Shown here in pieces: positions 44,261 to 54,319 of a stretch of DNA of 64,000 nt. The notes beneath the pieces are model-generated. The model worked only from the letters and a program-made list of their open reading frames with translations, did not search any database and was not told the DNA's origin. This stretch comes from Muribaculaceae bacterium (lineage in GTDB: Bacteria; Bacteroidota; Bacteroidia; Bacteroidales; Muribaculaceae), in assembly GCA_017621845.1 (NCBI GenBank), contig JAGASI010000026.1, positions 19,873-83,872 on the forward strand, given 5' to 3'. The position numbers and the translations under genes were made by a program. Within the stretch, counting starts at the first letter, position 1, and every line of letters begins with the position of its first letter.

Positions 44261-46339
44261 TCAATCCACGGGTGATGAGCTCTGATAATAAGTACCTGCA
44301 TACTCAGTGACAGCAGGACCGGTCATCAATATATTACCATTATCAGCCTTGTCTATCACCAGGTTACCACCTATCAGGCGCATTGTCACAGGCCACTTGG
44401 CACGTCCGGTGGCAACAGCGGCGGCAGCGGCGGCACAAGCTCCGGTTCCACATGCCATAGTCTCGCCGGCTCCTCGCTCCCAGGCTCTCATCGACAATGT
44501 ATGCAGGTCATCAACTCTTACAAACTCTATATTAGCCTTTTCCGGCCATATTTCATGAGTCTCAAGCACCGGGCCGACGGTCGATACTATATCATTGTCA
44601 AAGTTGTCGACAAAGACCACACCATGAGGGTTGCCCATCGACACGGCTGTCACCCCAAGCTCTCGATTTTCCACCTTGACCGGCACATTGACCATAATAG
44701 CACCATCAAAGTTGACCGGAACATCTTCAACCATAAACTTAGGTGCACCCATATCAACGGTCACCGTATCAGTGAGTCCGTCGATGCCTGGATGTACCTC
44801 AACGGTTTTGACACCACTGAGAGTTTCGATGGTAATACGTGTATCGCTTACCAACCGGTTGTCATAGATATACTTGGCGACACATCGTATACCATTGCCA
44901 CACATCTGAGCCTCTGAGCCATCAGCATTAAAGATGCGCATACGACAATCAGCTTTATCACCGGGCAGGATAGCTATAATGCCATCGGCTCCCACACCTG
45001 TATGACGACGACTGATTTGACGGGCCAACTCTGAAGGATTATCGATAGGGCGTTCCATACAGTCAACATATACAAAGTTATTGCCCAATCCATTCATCTT
45101 AACAAATGGGATATTAGTTATATTACCACCGGTAAATGCCTTTTCATCGGCGTGGAGCGAGCTAACTGCTGTGGCCAGGTTTGACAAGCCACTCTCCAAT
45201 ATAGTCCGGGGTACCCCGATATTCATACGCATAAAGCCATACCCTTCGTTACCAAAGGTACTTCCCTCACTGAGGGCAAGGTGTCCACGCTCGACAAGCA
45301 ATTTCACAAGGGCTTCACGGCTAAGGCCCAGCTCGTTAAAGTCGAGCCACACAGTAAATGAAGCCTCCGGGCGATACAACTTCACTCCGGGAATATGCCG
45401 ATCACAGTATTCAGCCGCAAAATTGACATTATCCTGAAGATATTTCAGCGCCTGATCAAGCCACTCTCCACCGTTTTCATATGCCGCCTGCGTAGCTACC
45501 ATAGCCGCTATTGGGGGTGCATTAAACTCACTTGCTGTCAACCAGTTGAAAAACGGCTCACGCACTTCGGGTGACCTCACGACTGCCCATGCACTGACTA
45601 TACCTGGAATATTGAATGTCTTGGACGGTGCGCCAAGTGTTATGGTAATATCTTTGGCCACAGGTGACACTGAGGCAGTAGGTATATGGCGACGCCCACC
45701 AAGCATCATATCACCGTATATCTCGTCTGAGACGAGAACCACTCCATTGTCACGACACACTTCGGCAACACGGCTTAAAGTATCAGCATCCCATTGTAAA
45801 CCTATGGGATTGTGCGGATTACACACTATCATCATTGTCGGGCGCTCGGCATGAATAACTTGTATAAGTCCCTCTATATCCATTTTGTAGCGACCGGCGG
45901 CATCGCGTATTAAAGGATTATCGGCGACACGCCGTCCATTACCCTCTATTACCGACCTAAACGAGTGATAGACGGGGGGTTGGATGACAACAGCATCTCC
46001 GGGACGCGAGAAATAATTGATACACAGACTTAATGCTTTCTTCAAGCCTGGCATAAAAGTCACCTCATTATTGGCAACATGCCAGCCATGACGCCGTGCC
46101 AGCCAAGTGGTAATACTCGACCAGAACTCATCAGGAGGTGTCGTATAGCCTAGCACTGTATGATTTAGCCTATTACGCAGAGCGTCAATTATTGCCGGAC
46201 ATGCCTGAAAATCCATATCGGCAATCCAAAACGGTAATAAATCATGACGGCCGAACTTGCGGTCCATCTCCTCAAATTTTGTCGCATAAGTATCGTGACG
46301 GTCCACGACACAGTCAAAGTTGTATATCTCGTTATTCAT
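44261..46339 (-). CDS. dapF: Fused PatB/MalY-type PLP enzyme and diaminopimelate epimerase
   Basis: 692 residues in one frame, no internal stop. Residues about 1-395 are a PatB/MalY-like aminotransferase-fold enzyme (cystathionine beta-lyase family): DLLPFWIADMDFQACPAI, CNPHNPIGLQWD, VLVSDEIYGDMML and LGAPSKTFNIPG with the PLP lysine. Residues about 411-692 are DapF: VKMNGLGNNFVYVD, MCGNGIRC with the first catalytic Cys, and GAGETMACGTGACAA with the second. DapF converts LL- to meso-diaminopimelate for peptidoglycan and lysine. No start codon near the domain border would give a full DapF alone. In other Bacteroidetes dapF is often next to the aminotransferase gene dapL; here it is fused to a different PLP enzyme. 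Whether both halves are active is unknown. Confidence 0.9.
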   Translation of the reverse strand: MNNEIYNFDCVVDRHDTYATKFEEMDRKFGRHDLLPFWIADMDFQACPAIIDALRNRLNHTVLGYTTPPDEFWSSITTWLARRHGWHVANNEVTFMPGLKKALSLCINYFSRPGDAVVIQPPVYHSFRSVIEGNGRRVADNPLIRDAAGRYKMDIEGLIQVIHAERPTMMIVCNPHNPIGLQWDADTLSRVAEVCRDNGVVLVSDEIYGDMMLGGRRHIPTASVSPVAKDITITLGAPSKTFNIPGIVSAWAVVRSPEVREPFFNWLTASEFNAPPIAAMVATQAAYENGGEWLDQALKYLQDNVNFAAEYCDRHIPGVKLYRPEASFTVWLDFNELGLSREALVKLLVERGHLALSEGSTFGNEGYGFMRMNIGVPRTILESGLSNLATAVSSLHADEKAFTGGNITNIPFVKMNGLGNNFVYVDCMERPIDNPSELARQISRRHTGVGADGIIAILPGDKADCRMRIFNADGSEAQMCGNGIRCVAKYIYDNRLVSDTRITIETLSGVKTVEVHPGIDGLTDTVTVDMGAPKFMVEDVPVNFDGAIMVNVPVKVENRELGVTAVSMGNPHGVVFVDNFDNDIVSTVGPVLETHEIWPEKANIEFVRVDDLHTLSMRAWERGAGETMACGTGACAAAAAAVATGRAKWPVTMRLIGGNLVIDKADNGNILMTGPAVTEYAGTYYQSSSPVD

Positions 46340-46464
46340 CTTACTATTCCAAAGTATTATAACTTAATCAGGTTAAGCTATCGCAATTTGCGTTTTTTTG
46401 ATTTGCCAAAGCACAAATTTACAATTTTTTCCTTTTCAAAACACGGCATCCCAGAATTTCGAGT

Positions 46465-46472
46465 TAAATTTG
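46465..46472 (+). promoter_or_regulatory. -7 element upstream of priA
   Basis: TAAATTTG fits TAnnTTTG, 30 bp before the preferred priA start (46503); no clear -33. Confidence 0.45.
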
Positions 46473-46502
46473 TATCACGTAAAAGATACACCCTCGATTG
46501 AT

Positions 46503-48980
46503 ATGCACACCGGTCACTACGCTCAGATATTACTTCCGCTCCCAATCCGCTCATCATTCACCTACCACATCCCGGATGAAATGGTGGATATAATCAAGCC
46601 CGGGTTTAGAGCAGTTGTTCCATTTGGCAACACCAAATATTACACCGGTATTGTCGAAAGCGTCAATAATTTTTTCACCGGAGACTATCAAGTCAAAGAC
46701 ATAGCATGGCTCCCCGACCAAAATCCCATTGTAAAATTTCCTCAAATGAAGTTATGGCAATGGATTGCCGATTACTATATGTGCTCGACAGGAGAAGTCT
46801 ATAAGGCAGCTCTGCCCTCAGCTCTCAAATTAGAGAGTGAGACTGTTGTGGAGATCAATCCCGACCTCGACGATGATCTGCTCGAGCATCTTAACGATGA
46901 CGAGATCGGAATATACCAGACTTTACTTCATGATGGTAAAATGCCCACTGACAAACTGGCTCGTCGCACTTCCAACAAAAATATCCAGCCATTGCTACAC
47001 CAACTAATCGAGCGTGGCATAGTTATCGTATCCGAAAAACTTATCGAGCGTTATCGCCCCATAACCCAACGCATACTCTCAATCTCCATACCACGTGGTG
47101 ACAGCTCGGCACTTCAGGCTATGTTTGACTCTGTCAAGGGAGCCAAGGTACAAGAGCGAGCGCTGATGACACTATTGCAGATGTCGGACTTTATGAGGCT
47201 CGACCGACCGGTCAAGGAGGTGGCACGCAAAGCCCTCACCGAAAAGGCCAACGTCTCAGCACAGATTATCAACGAACTTAAACGCAAGGGACTAATTACC
47301 GAATTCAAGCGCGAAATATCACGCTATACATTCTCGGGGCAAACTATTGGTGAACTTCCAACACTCTCCGAGGCTCAATCCAAGGCCCTCGACGAGTTAC
47401 ACCACAGCTTTGTGACTAAGTCGGTGACTTTATTACACGGCGTGACTTCATCGGGCAAGACCGAAATTTATCTCCATCTTATTGATTATATACTCAAACA
47501 AGGGCGACAAGTATTATTTCTCGTCCCCGAAATAGCTCTCACCACCCAACTCACCGAGCGCATCCAACGTGTGTTTGGACACCGTGTAATAGTCTATCAC
47601 TCCAAGTTTTCTGACAGCCGCCGTGTCGAGACCTGGAAACAAATCCTTGACAGCACCGAGCCGTATGTTGTCATCGGGGCACGCTCATCGGTATTCTTGC
47701 CTTTCTCCCACCTGGGACTGGTTATTGTTGATGAAGAGCACGAGTCAAGTTACAAGCAATATGACCCGGCACCACGATACAATGGCCGCGATGTCGCTAT
47801 GGTACTCGCCTCAATGCATGGAGCCAAGACCCTGTTGGGTAGTGCCACACCATCGGTCGAGACCTATTACAAGGCCACGACGGGCAAATTTGGATTGGTA
47901 ACCCTCTCTGAACGTTACCAAGGGGTATCATTACCGGTGATTGACATAGTTGACATGAAGTTTTCACGTCAGCGTCGGGACAATCGTGGAGCCCTGGACG
48001 TGTCAACTATACGCCACGCACGTGAAGCCTTGGAGAACGGCCGCCAGGTGATTTTCTTCCATAACCGCCGCGGATTTTCGCCGTTTGCCCGCTGTAAGCA
48101 ATGTGCCTATGTCCCGCATTGTGCATCGTGTGACGTATCGCTGACCTACCATCGCAACTTAAACCGTATGGAGTGTCATTATTGTGGCACACCGGCACCC
48201 ATTCCCAAGGTATGTCCTGTGTGTGGGTCTACCGACATCGATATCGTGGGATATGGCACCGAGCGTGTCGAAGATGACATTGAAAAGTATTTGCCAGGAG
48301 CCAAAATTCTCAGAATGGACCTTGACACTACTCGCAACAAGGATGACTATGAGACAATTATCGACTCCTTCTCGGCACACAAGGCAGATGTCCTGGTGGG
48401 AACCCAGATGGTAACCAAGGGATTGGACTTCTCTGATGTCTCGACTGTTGTAGTACTCAATGCCGACACTATAATAAACATGCCCGACTTCCGTTCGGCT
48501 GAACGAGCCTTCAACATGCTCGAACAAGTTGCCGGCCGTGCCGGCCGTCGCAAGGATATACCTGGACGCGTCATCATCCAGACATATACTCCCGACCATC
48601 CCCTGCTCAACCATGTCACCAGACATGACTATGAGCACTACGTCCACGACCAGCTCATTGAGAGACAGACCTATAACTATCCGCCATTTGCTCGCGTGAT
48701 ATATATTTATGTCAAGCATCGCGACCCTCAGTCATGTGAAGAAATAGCCCAGCGTTATGCCCGACGACTCAGAGAGTTATTCGGCACACGCGTGTTTGGC
48801 CCCGAGACACCTCATGTAGGCCGCGTTCAAAATATGCACATACGCAAGATTATGCTCAAGTTTGAACTTCAAGCTTCCATAACCAAAGCCAAGGAATTTC
48901 TCGCCAACATCTTTGAAGAGTTCCGCATCCACCCCGACAACCGTGGTGTGACGTTATACTATGACGTTGACCCTCAATAA
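46503..48980 (+). CDS. priA: Primosomal replication restart helicase PriA
   Basis: 825 residues from the ATG at 46503 (MHTGHYAQILLP); the open frame extends to 46398, but that part is AT-rich and contains the -7 element. N-terminal 3'-end-binding region, winged-helix region, then SF2 helicase: GVTSSGKTEIY (Walker A), VDEEHESSYKQ (DEAH box), GSATPSVETYY, and a zinc-binding insert with eight Cys (CKQCAYVPHCASC, CHYCGTPAPIPKVCPVCG). EQVAGRAGR is the last helicase motif. PriA reloads the replisome at stalled forks. Length is typical. Confidence 0.95.
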   Translation: MHTGHYAQILLPLPIRSSFTYHIPDEMVDIIKPGFRAVVPFGNTKYYTGIVESVNNFFTGDYQVKDIAWLPDQNPIVKFPQMKLWQWIADYYMCSTGEVYKAALPSALKLESETVVEINPDLDDDLLEHLNDDEIGIYQTLLHDGKMPTDKLARRTSNKNIQPLLHQLIERGIVIVSEKLIERYRPITQRILSISIPRGDSSALQAMFDSVKGAKVQERALMTLLQMSDFMRLDRPVKEVARKALTEKANVSAQIINELKRKGLITEFKREISRYTFSGQTIGELPTLSEAQSKALDELHHSFVTKSVTLLHGVTSSGKTEIYLHLIDYILKQGRQVLFLVPEIALTTQLTERIQRVFGHRVIVYHSKFSDSRRVETWKQILDSTEPYVVIGARSSVFLPFSHLGLVIVDEEHESSYKQYDPAPRYNGRDVAMVLASMHGAKTLLGSATPSVETYYKATTGKFGLVTLSERYQGVSLPVIDIVDMKFSRQRRDNRGALDVSTIRHAREALENGRQVIFFHNRRGFSPFARCKQCAYVPHCASCDVSLTYHRNLNRMECHYCGTPAPIPKVCPVCGSTDIDIVGYGTERVEDDIEKYLPGAKILRMDLDTTRNKDDYETIIDSFSAHKADVLVGTQMVTKGLDFSDVSTVVVLNADTIINMPDFRSAERAFNMLEQVAGRAGRRKDIPGRVIIQTYTPDHPLLNHVTRHDYEHYVHDQLIERQTYNYPPFARVIYIYVKHRDPQSCEEIAQRYARRLRELFGTRVFGPETPHVGRVQNMHIRKIMLKFELQASITKAKEFLANIFEEFRIHPDNRGVTLYYDVDPQ

Positions 48981-49030
48981 CCATAGGGATTATTTAAGAT
49001 CTCTCTCTCCTACACCTCCTATTTTCGTGC

Positions 49031-49048
49031 CCCCCTTATTTAAGGGGG
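49031..49048. repeat. CCCCCTTA/TAAGGGGG hairpin after priA
   Basis: Perfect 8-bp arms with a two-base loop, 50 bp past the priA stop. There is no T-run, so it is at best a weak terminator for priA; a short repeat element is the alternative. Confidence 0.4.
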
Positions 49049-49088
49049 AGAGGACAAAAACACCTAACCCAGTGTAATAAAATTTTTG

Positions 49089-49096
49089 TACTTTTG
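49089..49096 (+). promoter_or_regulatory. -7 element upstream of LtaS-like gene
   Basis: TACTTTTG fits TAnnTTTG, 37 bp before the ATG at 49133; no clear -33 at 20 bp. Confidence 0.5.
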
Positions 49097-49132
49097 TTTC
49101 TTTGAACAACTGTCCATCATTTCAAGGTCAAC

Positions 49133-50938
49133 ATGAGCCACAGCATCACATTCAATAAGAATAATATATCATTCATAGCTCACCAAATATATAATTTCAT
49201 CACACAGCCATCATTTGTCATCTATGTAGTGGCCGTAGTGTCTGTCTCTATACAATTATTGATTTTTGAGGACTGGATATACAAGTCCAATCCCTGGCTT
49301 AACGTCCCGATTTTGCAAGTCATTGCCGACGTGATGGTAATAATGATACCATTACTATGGCTCAAAGGTCGTTGGCGCATGTTGGTATGGATTCCTATCA
49401 TAGGCATGACAATATTTTGTTATGTCAATTTATGGTATTGCCGTGCATTTTATGACTTGATGCCATTGGAGTCGGTTGGCATGGGCGGCAACATGCAAGA
49501 CCGAGTCATTGATGCCTTCTGGGTACATGTTCTCCGAGATGATTGGATGATGTTGTTACCTGTTGTATTCTTTGGTATTGTCATTTTACTATATCGGAAA
49601 CATTGGCTTAAAGCCCCGGCATTACCTTTAAGTTGCCGAATAATGATAACGACTATGACATTATTGGTATATGTATTGGCCTATGTCGACCGTGCCGCTC
49701 ACTTTCTCAATCAATACCAGGTTAAACGACCATTGTATGAGACAGTCATGAATCTTATGGACATTACCGAGGGAAAATGCTATAAACTCACCCAGCACCT
49801 TAGCCGCATGGGGTATGTCCAGTACATGTCATGGCAGATTGAAAGCACTTTTTTCCCAAAATCGCTTTCGGCCGATGACCGAGCCGATATCGACGCCTTC
49901 TGGGCTCAAAAACGCGCCAAGTCGACATCGTTTAATCAGGCCTATATACCTAACCGCCAACGCAATCTCATATTAATCATTGTTGAATCTCTCAGCGCCG
50001 ACGCTGTTGGTTATAATATCAATGGAGTCGCTGTGACTCCAAATATAGACCGTTTGATAGCCAAGGACAGCACTGCAGTTATCATGAGGCATGTCGTTGC
50101 TCAAACCAAGCATGGACGCTCGTCCGACGGACAATTTATTTATAACACCGGCTTACTCCCACTCCTCAACAGTGTTGTCGCCAAGCGATATGCCTCAGCC
50201 TCCTACCCCTCGTTGGCCAAAGCTTTAAAATACCCACTGAACTTTGAAGTTATTGGTGAACAGCCCACATTCTATAATCACAGTACTACCAACATCAGCT
50301 ATGGATACAATCATTTATATGCTGCCGACAGCAACAACTGGCTAGATGACAAAGAGATACTCAACAAGGCGGCCAAGATTATATCCAACACACGCACACA
50401 ATTTTTCTGTGAGATAACCACCCTAACGATGCACGACCCCTACAATCATACCATTGATAAACCATCTGCAATATCCTCAACGGCCAATCAAGATCCACGA
50501 GATCTCAATTATCTCGAACAAGTAAGAATTTTTGATGAAAGGTTTGGCCAATTTATAGATGCGCTAAAGGCATCCGGCAAGTTTGACAACTCGGTAATTA
50601 TGATAGCATCGGACCACGAGCCTCGACAGACATGTCTTAGCGACAAAATCATTTCATCTGACATCTTCTTCATGGCCCTCAACACCGGTGTCCCCGGGCA
50701 AGAGATTAACCGCGTTGTCGGACAAATAGATATCTTCCCTACCGTGCTCGAAATCATGGGTGTAAACAACTACCCTTATCCCGGCATAGGCAACAGCGTA
50801 CTATCCAACCCCGACCACCAAGGTGTCGTCGATGCCTATGGTACTGCCTCGGGCAATCCATCCCCGGCTACTCTGAACGACCTTAAACAAGCCTGGAAAC
50901 TATCAGAGTTAATGGTCGAACGCGGTTACTTCAGATAA
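49133..50938 (+). CDS. LtaS/sulfatase-fold membrane enzyme
   Basis: 601 residues. Five membrane segments lie in the first 190 residues (about 27-47, 59-79, 83-103, 135-155, 169-189), followed by a periplasmic alkaline phosphatase-like domain: LILIIVESLSADAVG with the metal Glu, then KHGRSSDGQF, the position of the nucleophile Thr in LtaS (Ser here), and IASDHEPRQ for the metal-binding Asp-His pair. Relatives transfer glycerol phosphate or phosphoethanolamine to glycans or lipids. A Gram-negative host makes lipoteichoic acid synthesis unlikely, so the acceptor is probably a membrane glycan or LPS. Monocistronic. Confidence 0.8.
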   Translation: MSHSITFNKNNISFIAHQIYNFITQPSFVIYVVAVVSVSIQLLIFEDWIYKSNPWLNVPILQVIADVMVIMIPLLWLKGRWRMLVWIPIIGMTIFCYVNLWYCRAFYDLMPLESVGMGGNMQDRVIDAFWVHVLRDDWMMLLPVVFFGIVILLYRKHWLKAPALPLSCRIMITTMTLLVYVLAYVDRAAHFLNQYQVKRPLYETVMNLMDITEGKCYKLTQHLSRMGYVQYMSWQIESTFFPKSLSADDRADIDAFWAQKRAKSTSFNQAYIPNRQRNLILIIVESLSADAVGYNINGVAVTPNIDRLIAKDSTAVIMRHVVAQTKHGRSSDGQFIYNTGLLPLLNSVVAKRYASASYPSLAKALKYPLNFEVIGEQPTFYNHSTTNISYGYNHLYAADSNNWLDDKEILNKAAKIISNTRTQFFCEITTLTMHDPYNHTIDKPSAISSTANQDPRDLNYLEQVRIFDERFGQFIDALKASGKFDNSVIMIASDHEPRQTCLSDKIISSDIFFMALNTGVPGQEINRVVGQIDIFPTVLEIMGVNNYPYPGIGNSVLSNPDHQGVVDAYGTASGNPSPATLNDLKQAWKLSELMVERGYFR

Positions 50939-51045
50939 CCAACCTACTGAATAAGTTAAGACCACGTCACCTTCATTTACTTTTGTTGCAGGACTCTTAG
51001 TCGGCGACATAATACAGCACTGCTAAGGCGTACAGTGGAATGATT

Positions 51046-52851
51046 TCAATCCTCACAATAGTGGCGGAGTACACGGCGGTAGGAGTTGAATATCTTGGAT
51101 TTGGACACAAAACCCACATACTTGCCATTATCTACCACGGGGAGATTCCAAGCTCCGGTGTCATCAAACTTCTTCATCACCATGTCCATTGATTCTTTAA
51201 TCTCGACAACAGCCGGTGGCGATGACATAAAGTTGCCCACATACATCTTCTTATACAGGTCGGCTCGGAACATGATATTTCTTATATCATCCAACAACAC
51301 TATACCCACGAGCTTATTCTCGTCATCCAGAACTGGAAAGATATTGCGGTGAGACTTGGAAATGGTGTCTACCATCTGCTTGAGGTTCATGTCGGGGGTC
51401 ACTGACAACAGGTCATTTTCAATAACATTATTAACCTTGAGTAGCGTAAGCACTGCCTTATCCTTATGGTGGGTCAACAGGTCTCCACGCTGGGCAAGTC
51501 GCATCGCATAAATACTATAAGGTTCAAACATCTTGATAGTAGCATAAGATACAGTCGAGACGATAAGCAACGGTAAGAAAAGCTGATAGCCGCCTGTCAG
51601 TTCAGCCGTAAGGAAGATTGCCATCAATGGGGCGTGCATAACGCCCGACATCACACCGGCCATGCCTATGAGCGCAAAGTTTTTGGTCGAAATCTCATCA
51701 AAGCCCATCATATTGGCAGCATAGGCAAACACAAATCCGGTCATACATCCCACATATAATGAGGGTGCAAACGTTCCTCCCACACCGCCGGCACCGTTGG
51801 TCGCCGATGTCGCAAACACTTTAAATGCAACAATCATTAAAATAAACAATAGGATAAACCACGATGAGGACCCCTCGGAATAGAATATCGAGCCATTTAC
51901 AATCGCCGATGTGTCACCACTGAGCAATTCGATAATTGAATCATAACCCTCGCCATAAAGCGGTGGAAACAAGAATACCAATAACGAGAGTATGCCACAT
52001 CCTATCGCCAACTTGGTGACTCGGCTCTTCATGCGGTTGAAGAAGTTTTCCATCATATTCATCACCCGAGTGAAATAAAGCGACACCAAGCCACATAACA
52101 CGCCTAAAATCAACGCAAACGGTATCTTGGCCGCATAGAAATCTTCACTTTGGGCAAAGAAAAATTCAAAGTCATATCCCGTATATACATAGGCAATTGT
52201 AGTCGACGTAATTGAAGCTATCAATAAGGGCATAACCGACACCGTGGTCAGGTCTATCATCAGTACCTCGAGAGTAAACAACAGTCCGGCTATCGGGGCC
52301 TTGAATATACCTGCAATGCCGGCCGCTGCTCCACATCCTACCAGCAACATAATATTGCGTGGTGACATCCTGAACCACTGACCTATATTGGAACCTATCG
52401 CACCTCCGGTATACACGATAGGGCCTTCAGCTCCAACCGAACCTCCAAATCCAATCGTTATCGAACTGGCGACCACCGATGTATACATATTATGTCGTTT
52501 CAATCGACTCTTATTACGTGAGATGGCATATAGTACCTTGGTAACACCATGGGATATATTATCCTTTACAAAATACCTGACATACAACACAGTAAGAATT
52601 ACTCCTATCGATGGCAACAATATATACAGATAATTGCCCTGATAGACCGAGATATGTGATGTAAGTGCACCGGAAATAGAGCTGATAAGCCACTTCAGCA
52701 AAATAGCTGCAAGCCCACATAGCAATCCGACAAACAATGCCAATACCACAAGAAAATTTTTCTCCTTGACATGACGCTCACGCCAGGAGAGAAAATTCAT
52801 AAACAATCCACTGACATTACGTGACGGCTGTTTCTGGGGTTTCATTGCCAT
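51046..52851 (-). CDS. ClC chloride channel/transporter with CBS domains
   Basis: 601 residues. A ClC core of about 420 residues with GSVGAEGPIVYTG (contains the gating Glu) and GVGGTFAPSLYVG motifs, then two C-terminal CBS domains (about 455-590) that usually sense nucleotides. It moves chloride, possibly coupled to protons, across the inner membrane. It lies 22 bp downstream of the wcaJ-like gene in the same direction; all three (tsaC, wcaJ-like, clc) could be one transcript, though function is unrelated. Confidence 0.92.
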   Translation of the reverse strand: MAMKPQKQPSRNVSGLFMNFLSWRERHVKEKNFLVVLALFVGLLCGLAAILLKWLISSISGALTSHISVYQGNYLYILLPSIGVILTVLYVRYFVKDNISHGVTKVLYAISRNKSRLKRHNMYTSVVASSITIGFGGSVGAEGPIVYTGGAIGSNIGQWFRMSPRNIMLLVGCGAAAGIAGIFKAPIAGLLFTLEVLMIDLTTVSVMPLLIASITSTTIAYVYTGYDFEFFFAQSEDFYAAKIPFALILGVLCGLVSLYFTRVMNMMENFFNRMKSRVTKLAIGCGILSLLVFLFPPLYGEGYDSIIELLSGDTSAIVNGSIFYSEGSSSWFILLFILMIVAFKVFATSATNGAGGVGGTFAPSLYVGCMTGFVFAYAANMMGFDEISTKNFALIGMAGVMSGVMHAPLMAIFLTAELTGGYQLFLPLLIVSTVSYATIKMFEPYSIYAMRLAQRGDLLTHHKDKAVLTLLKVNNVIENDLLSVTPDMNLKQMVDTISKSHRNIFPVLDDENKLVGIVLLDDIRNIMFRADLYKKMYVGNFMSSPPAVVEIKESMDMVMKKFDDTGAWNLPVVDNGKYVGFVSKSKIFNSYRRVLRHYCED

Positions 52852-52873
52852 AGCTGTTTGTTTTTATGCTTAT

Positions 52874-54298
52874 TTATACTCCTTTGCCGGTAATAACTGT
52901 ATTGACTGTATATAGTATTATCTTGAGATCAACATTAAGTGAGACGTTATCTATATAAAGCAAGTCATATCTCAGACGCTCTATCATTTGATCAACCGAG
53001 CTGGCATATCCAAATTTCACCATGCCCCACGAGGTAATACCCGGCCTCACTTGGTGTATCAGATTATAGTAGGGCACACGAGCCACAATCTGCTTGATAT
53101 AGTAGTCACGCTCGGGGCGTGGCCCTACTATAGACATGTCTCCCTTAAGAACATTCCAGAATTGAGGCAACTCATCGAGACGATATTTCCTCATATAATG
53201 TCCCAGACGTGTGATACGCGGGTCATCAAGACTTGACAATGCCGGTCCTTCACTCTCGGCATCAATGGTCATTGTCCTGAATTTATATATATTAAACGGA
53301 CGTTTATGATAACCTATACGCTCTTGTTTATAAAACACCGGGCCTCGGCTGTCACGCTTGATAGCTATGGATAGCACTAAAAACACCGGCATCAACAGCA
53401 CCAATGATATTGCCGAAATAACAATATCTCCAAGTCGCTTGCAGTTGACAGTCGCTGCTGATGCATGTGCTCGCGATATGTCAATCAACGGCTCACCGGC
53501 AACATCGGCAATCCTGGGCTGAGTCACTATCAGGCTATATAGGTCGGGAGTGATGTAGATAGGCATATCCAATGGGAACAGACGGCTTATCAATTGACTC
53601 GTCTCTTTAAATCCACTACGATGGGGCGATACAATCAAGCGTCTGACATTGTTCTCGCTACACACCTTTTCGAGATCATCTATATGGTATATTGGTAAAT
53701 CGAGGTCCCGGCACGTCAAGTCTCCTCTATCGGTATCTACATATCCGATAATTCTGAATCCCATGCCACGGGTACGTCGCGATATCTTCTCAGCCAGTTT
53801 ACGAGCTCCCTGGGTGGCACCTATAACCAATGTGTTAAACTCGAGTCGATGGCTCTTGATAAGCCTGGACGTTCGAGAGGTTATTATCAGTCGTGAAGCT
53901 ATTACAGGCACAAATAGACATAACCATAATATCACCAGTAGTTCATAACTCAGCATCCGCTCGCTGTGGGCATCATTAATAAGAGCCACAAAAAATATCA
54001 GCAATGTTCCTATAAATGATATCAGTACCGTATTGCCTACATCATGAAGACGAGACTTGAAGTAGACATAGTTATAATATCCCGACATCCAATACATTCC
54101 CAACATCGCCAACGGATACACTATAATACCGCCAATAAATCCGGGCAACTTCAGAAATTGCTCGAGTGTGTCAGCATCCATTGTCTCTGACGGAACCACG
54201 CGATACCTCAGGATGGCAAATAATGTCCACCCCACAAGCAACATCACATAGTCACCTGTTACATAAGTCAGTCGTTGCTTTGTCTTATTTATAACCAT
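52874..54298 (-). CDS. Undecaprenyl-phosphate sugar phosphotransferase, WcaJ-like
   Basis: 474 residues. Four or five membrane segments at the N-terminus, a Rossmann-like CoA-binding-type domain in the middle (VIGATQGARKLAEKI), and a C-terminal bacterial sugar transferase domain: RLGDIVISAISLVLLMPVFL, GPVFYKQERIGYHKRPFNIY, KFRTMTID, and DELPQFWNVLKGDMSIVGPRPERD. It starts exopolysaccharide or capsule repeat assembly by loading a sugar phosphate, often glucose, on undecaprenyl phosphate. Length and architecture match the WcaJ family. It is separated by 21 bp from tsaC. Confidence 0.9.
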   Translation of the reverse strand: MVINKTKQRLTYVTGDYVMLLVGWTLFAILRYRVVPSETMDADTLEQFLKLPGFIGGIIVYPLAMLGMYWMSGYYNYVYFKSRLHDVGNTVLISFIGTLLIFFVALINDAHSERMLSYELLVILWLCLFVPVIASRLIITSRTSRLIKSHRLEFNTLVIGATQGARKLAEKISRRTRGMGFRIIGYVDTDRGDLTCRDLDLPIYHIDDLEKVCSENNVRRLIVSPHRSGFKETSQLISRLFPLDMPIYITPDLYSLIVTQPRIADVAGEPLIDISRAHASAATVNCKRLGDIVISAISLVLLMPVFLVLSIAIKRDSRGPVFYKQERIGYHKRPFNIYKFRTMTIDAESEGPALSSLDDPRITRLGHYMRKYRLDELPQFWNVLKGDMSIVGPRPERDYYIKQIVARVPYYNLIHQVRPGITSWGMVKFGYASSVDQMIERLRYDLLYIDNVSLNVDLKIILYTVNTVITGKGV

Positions 54299-54319
54299 AT
54301 CCCATTATATCACGGATAA

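Noticed and set aside
46398..46502. Longer priA start
   Set aside because: The added segment is AT-rich, includes the -7 element and does not fit PriA N-termini.
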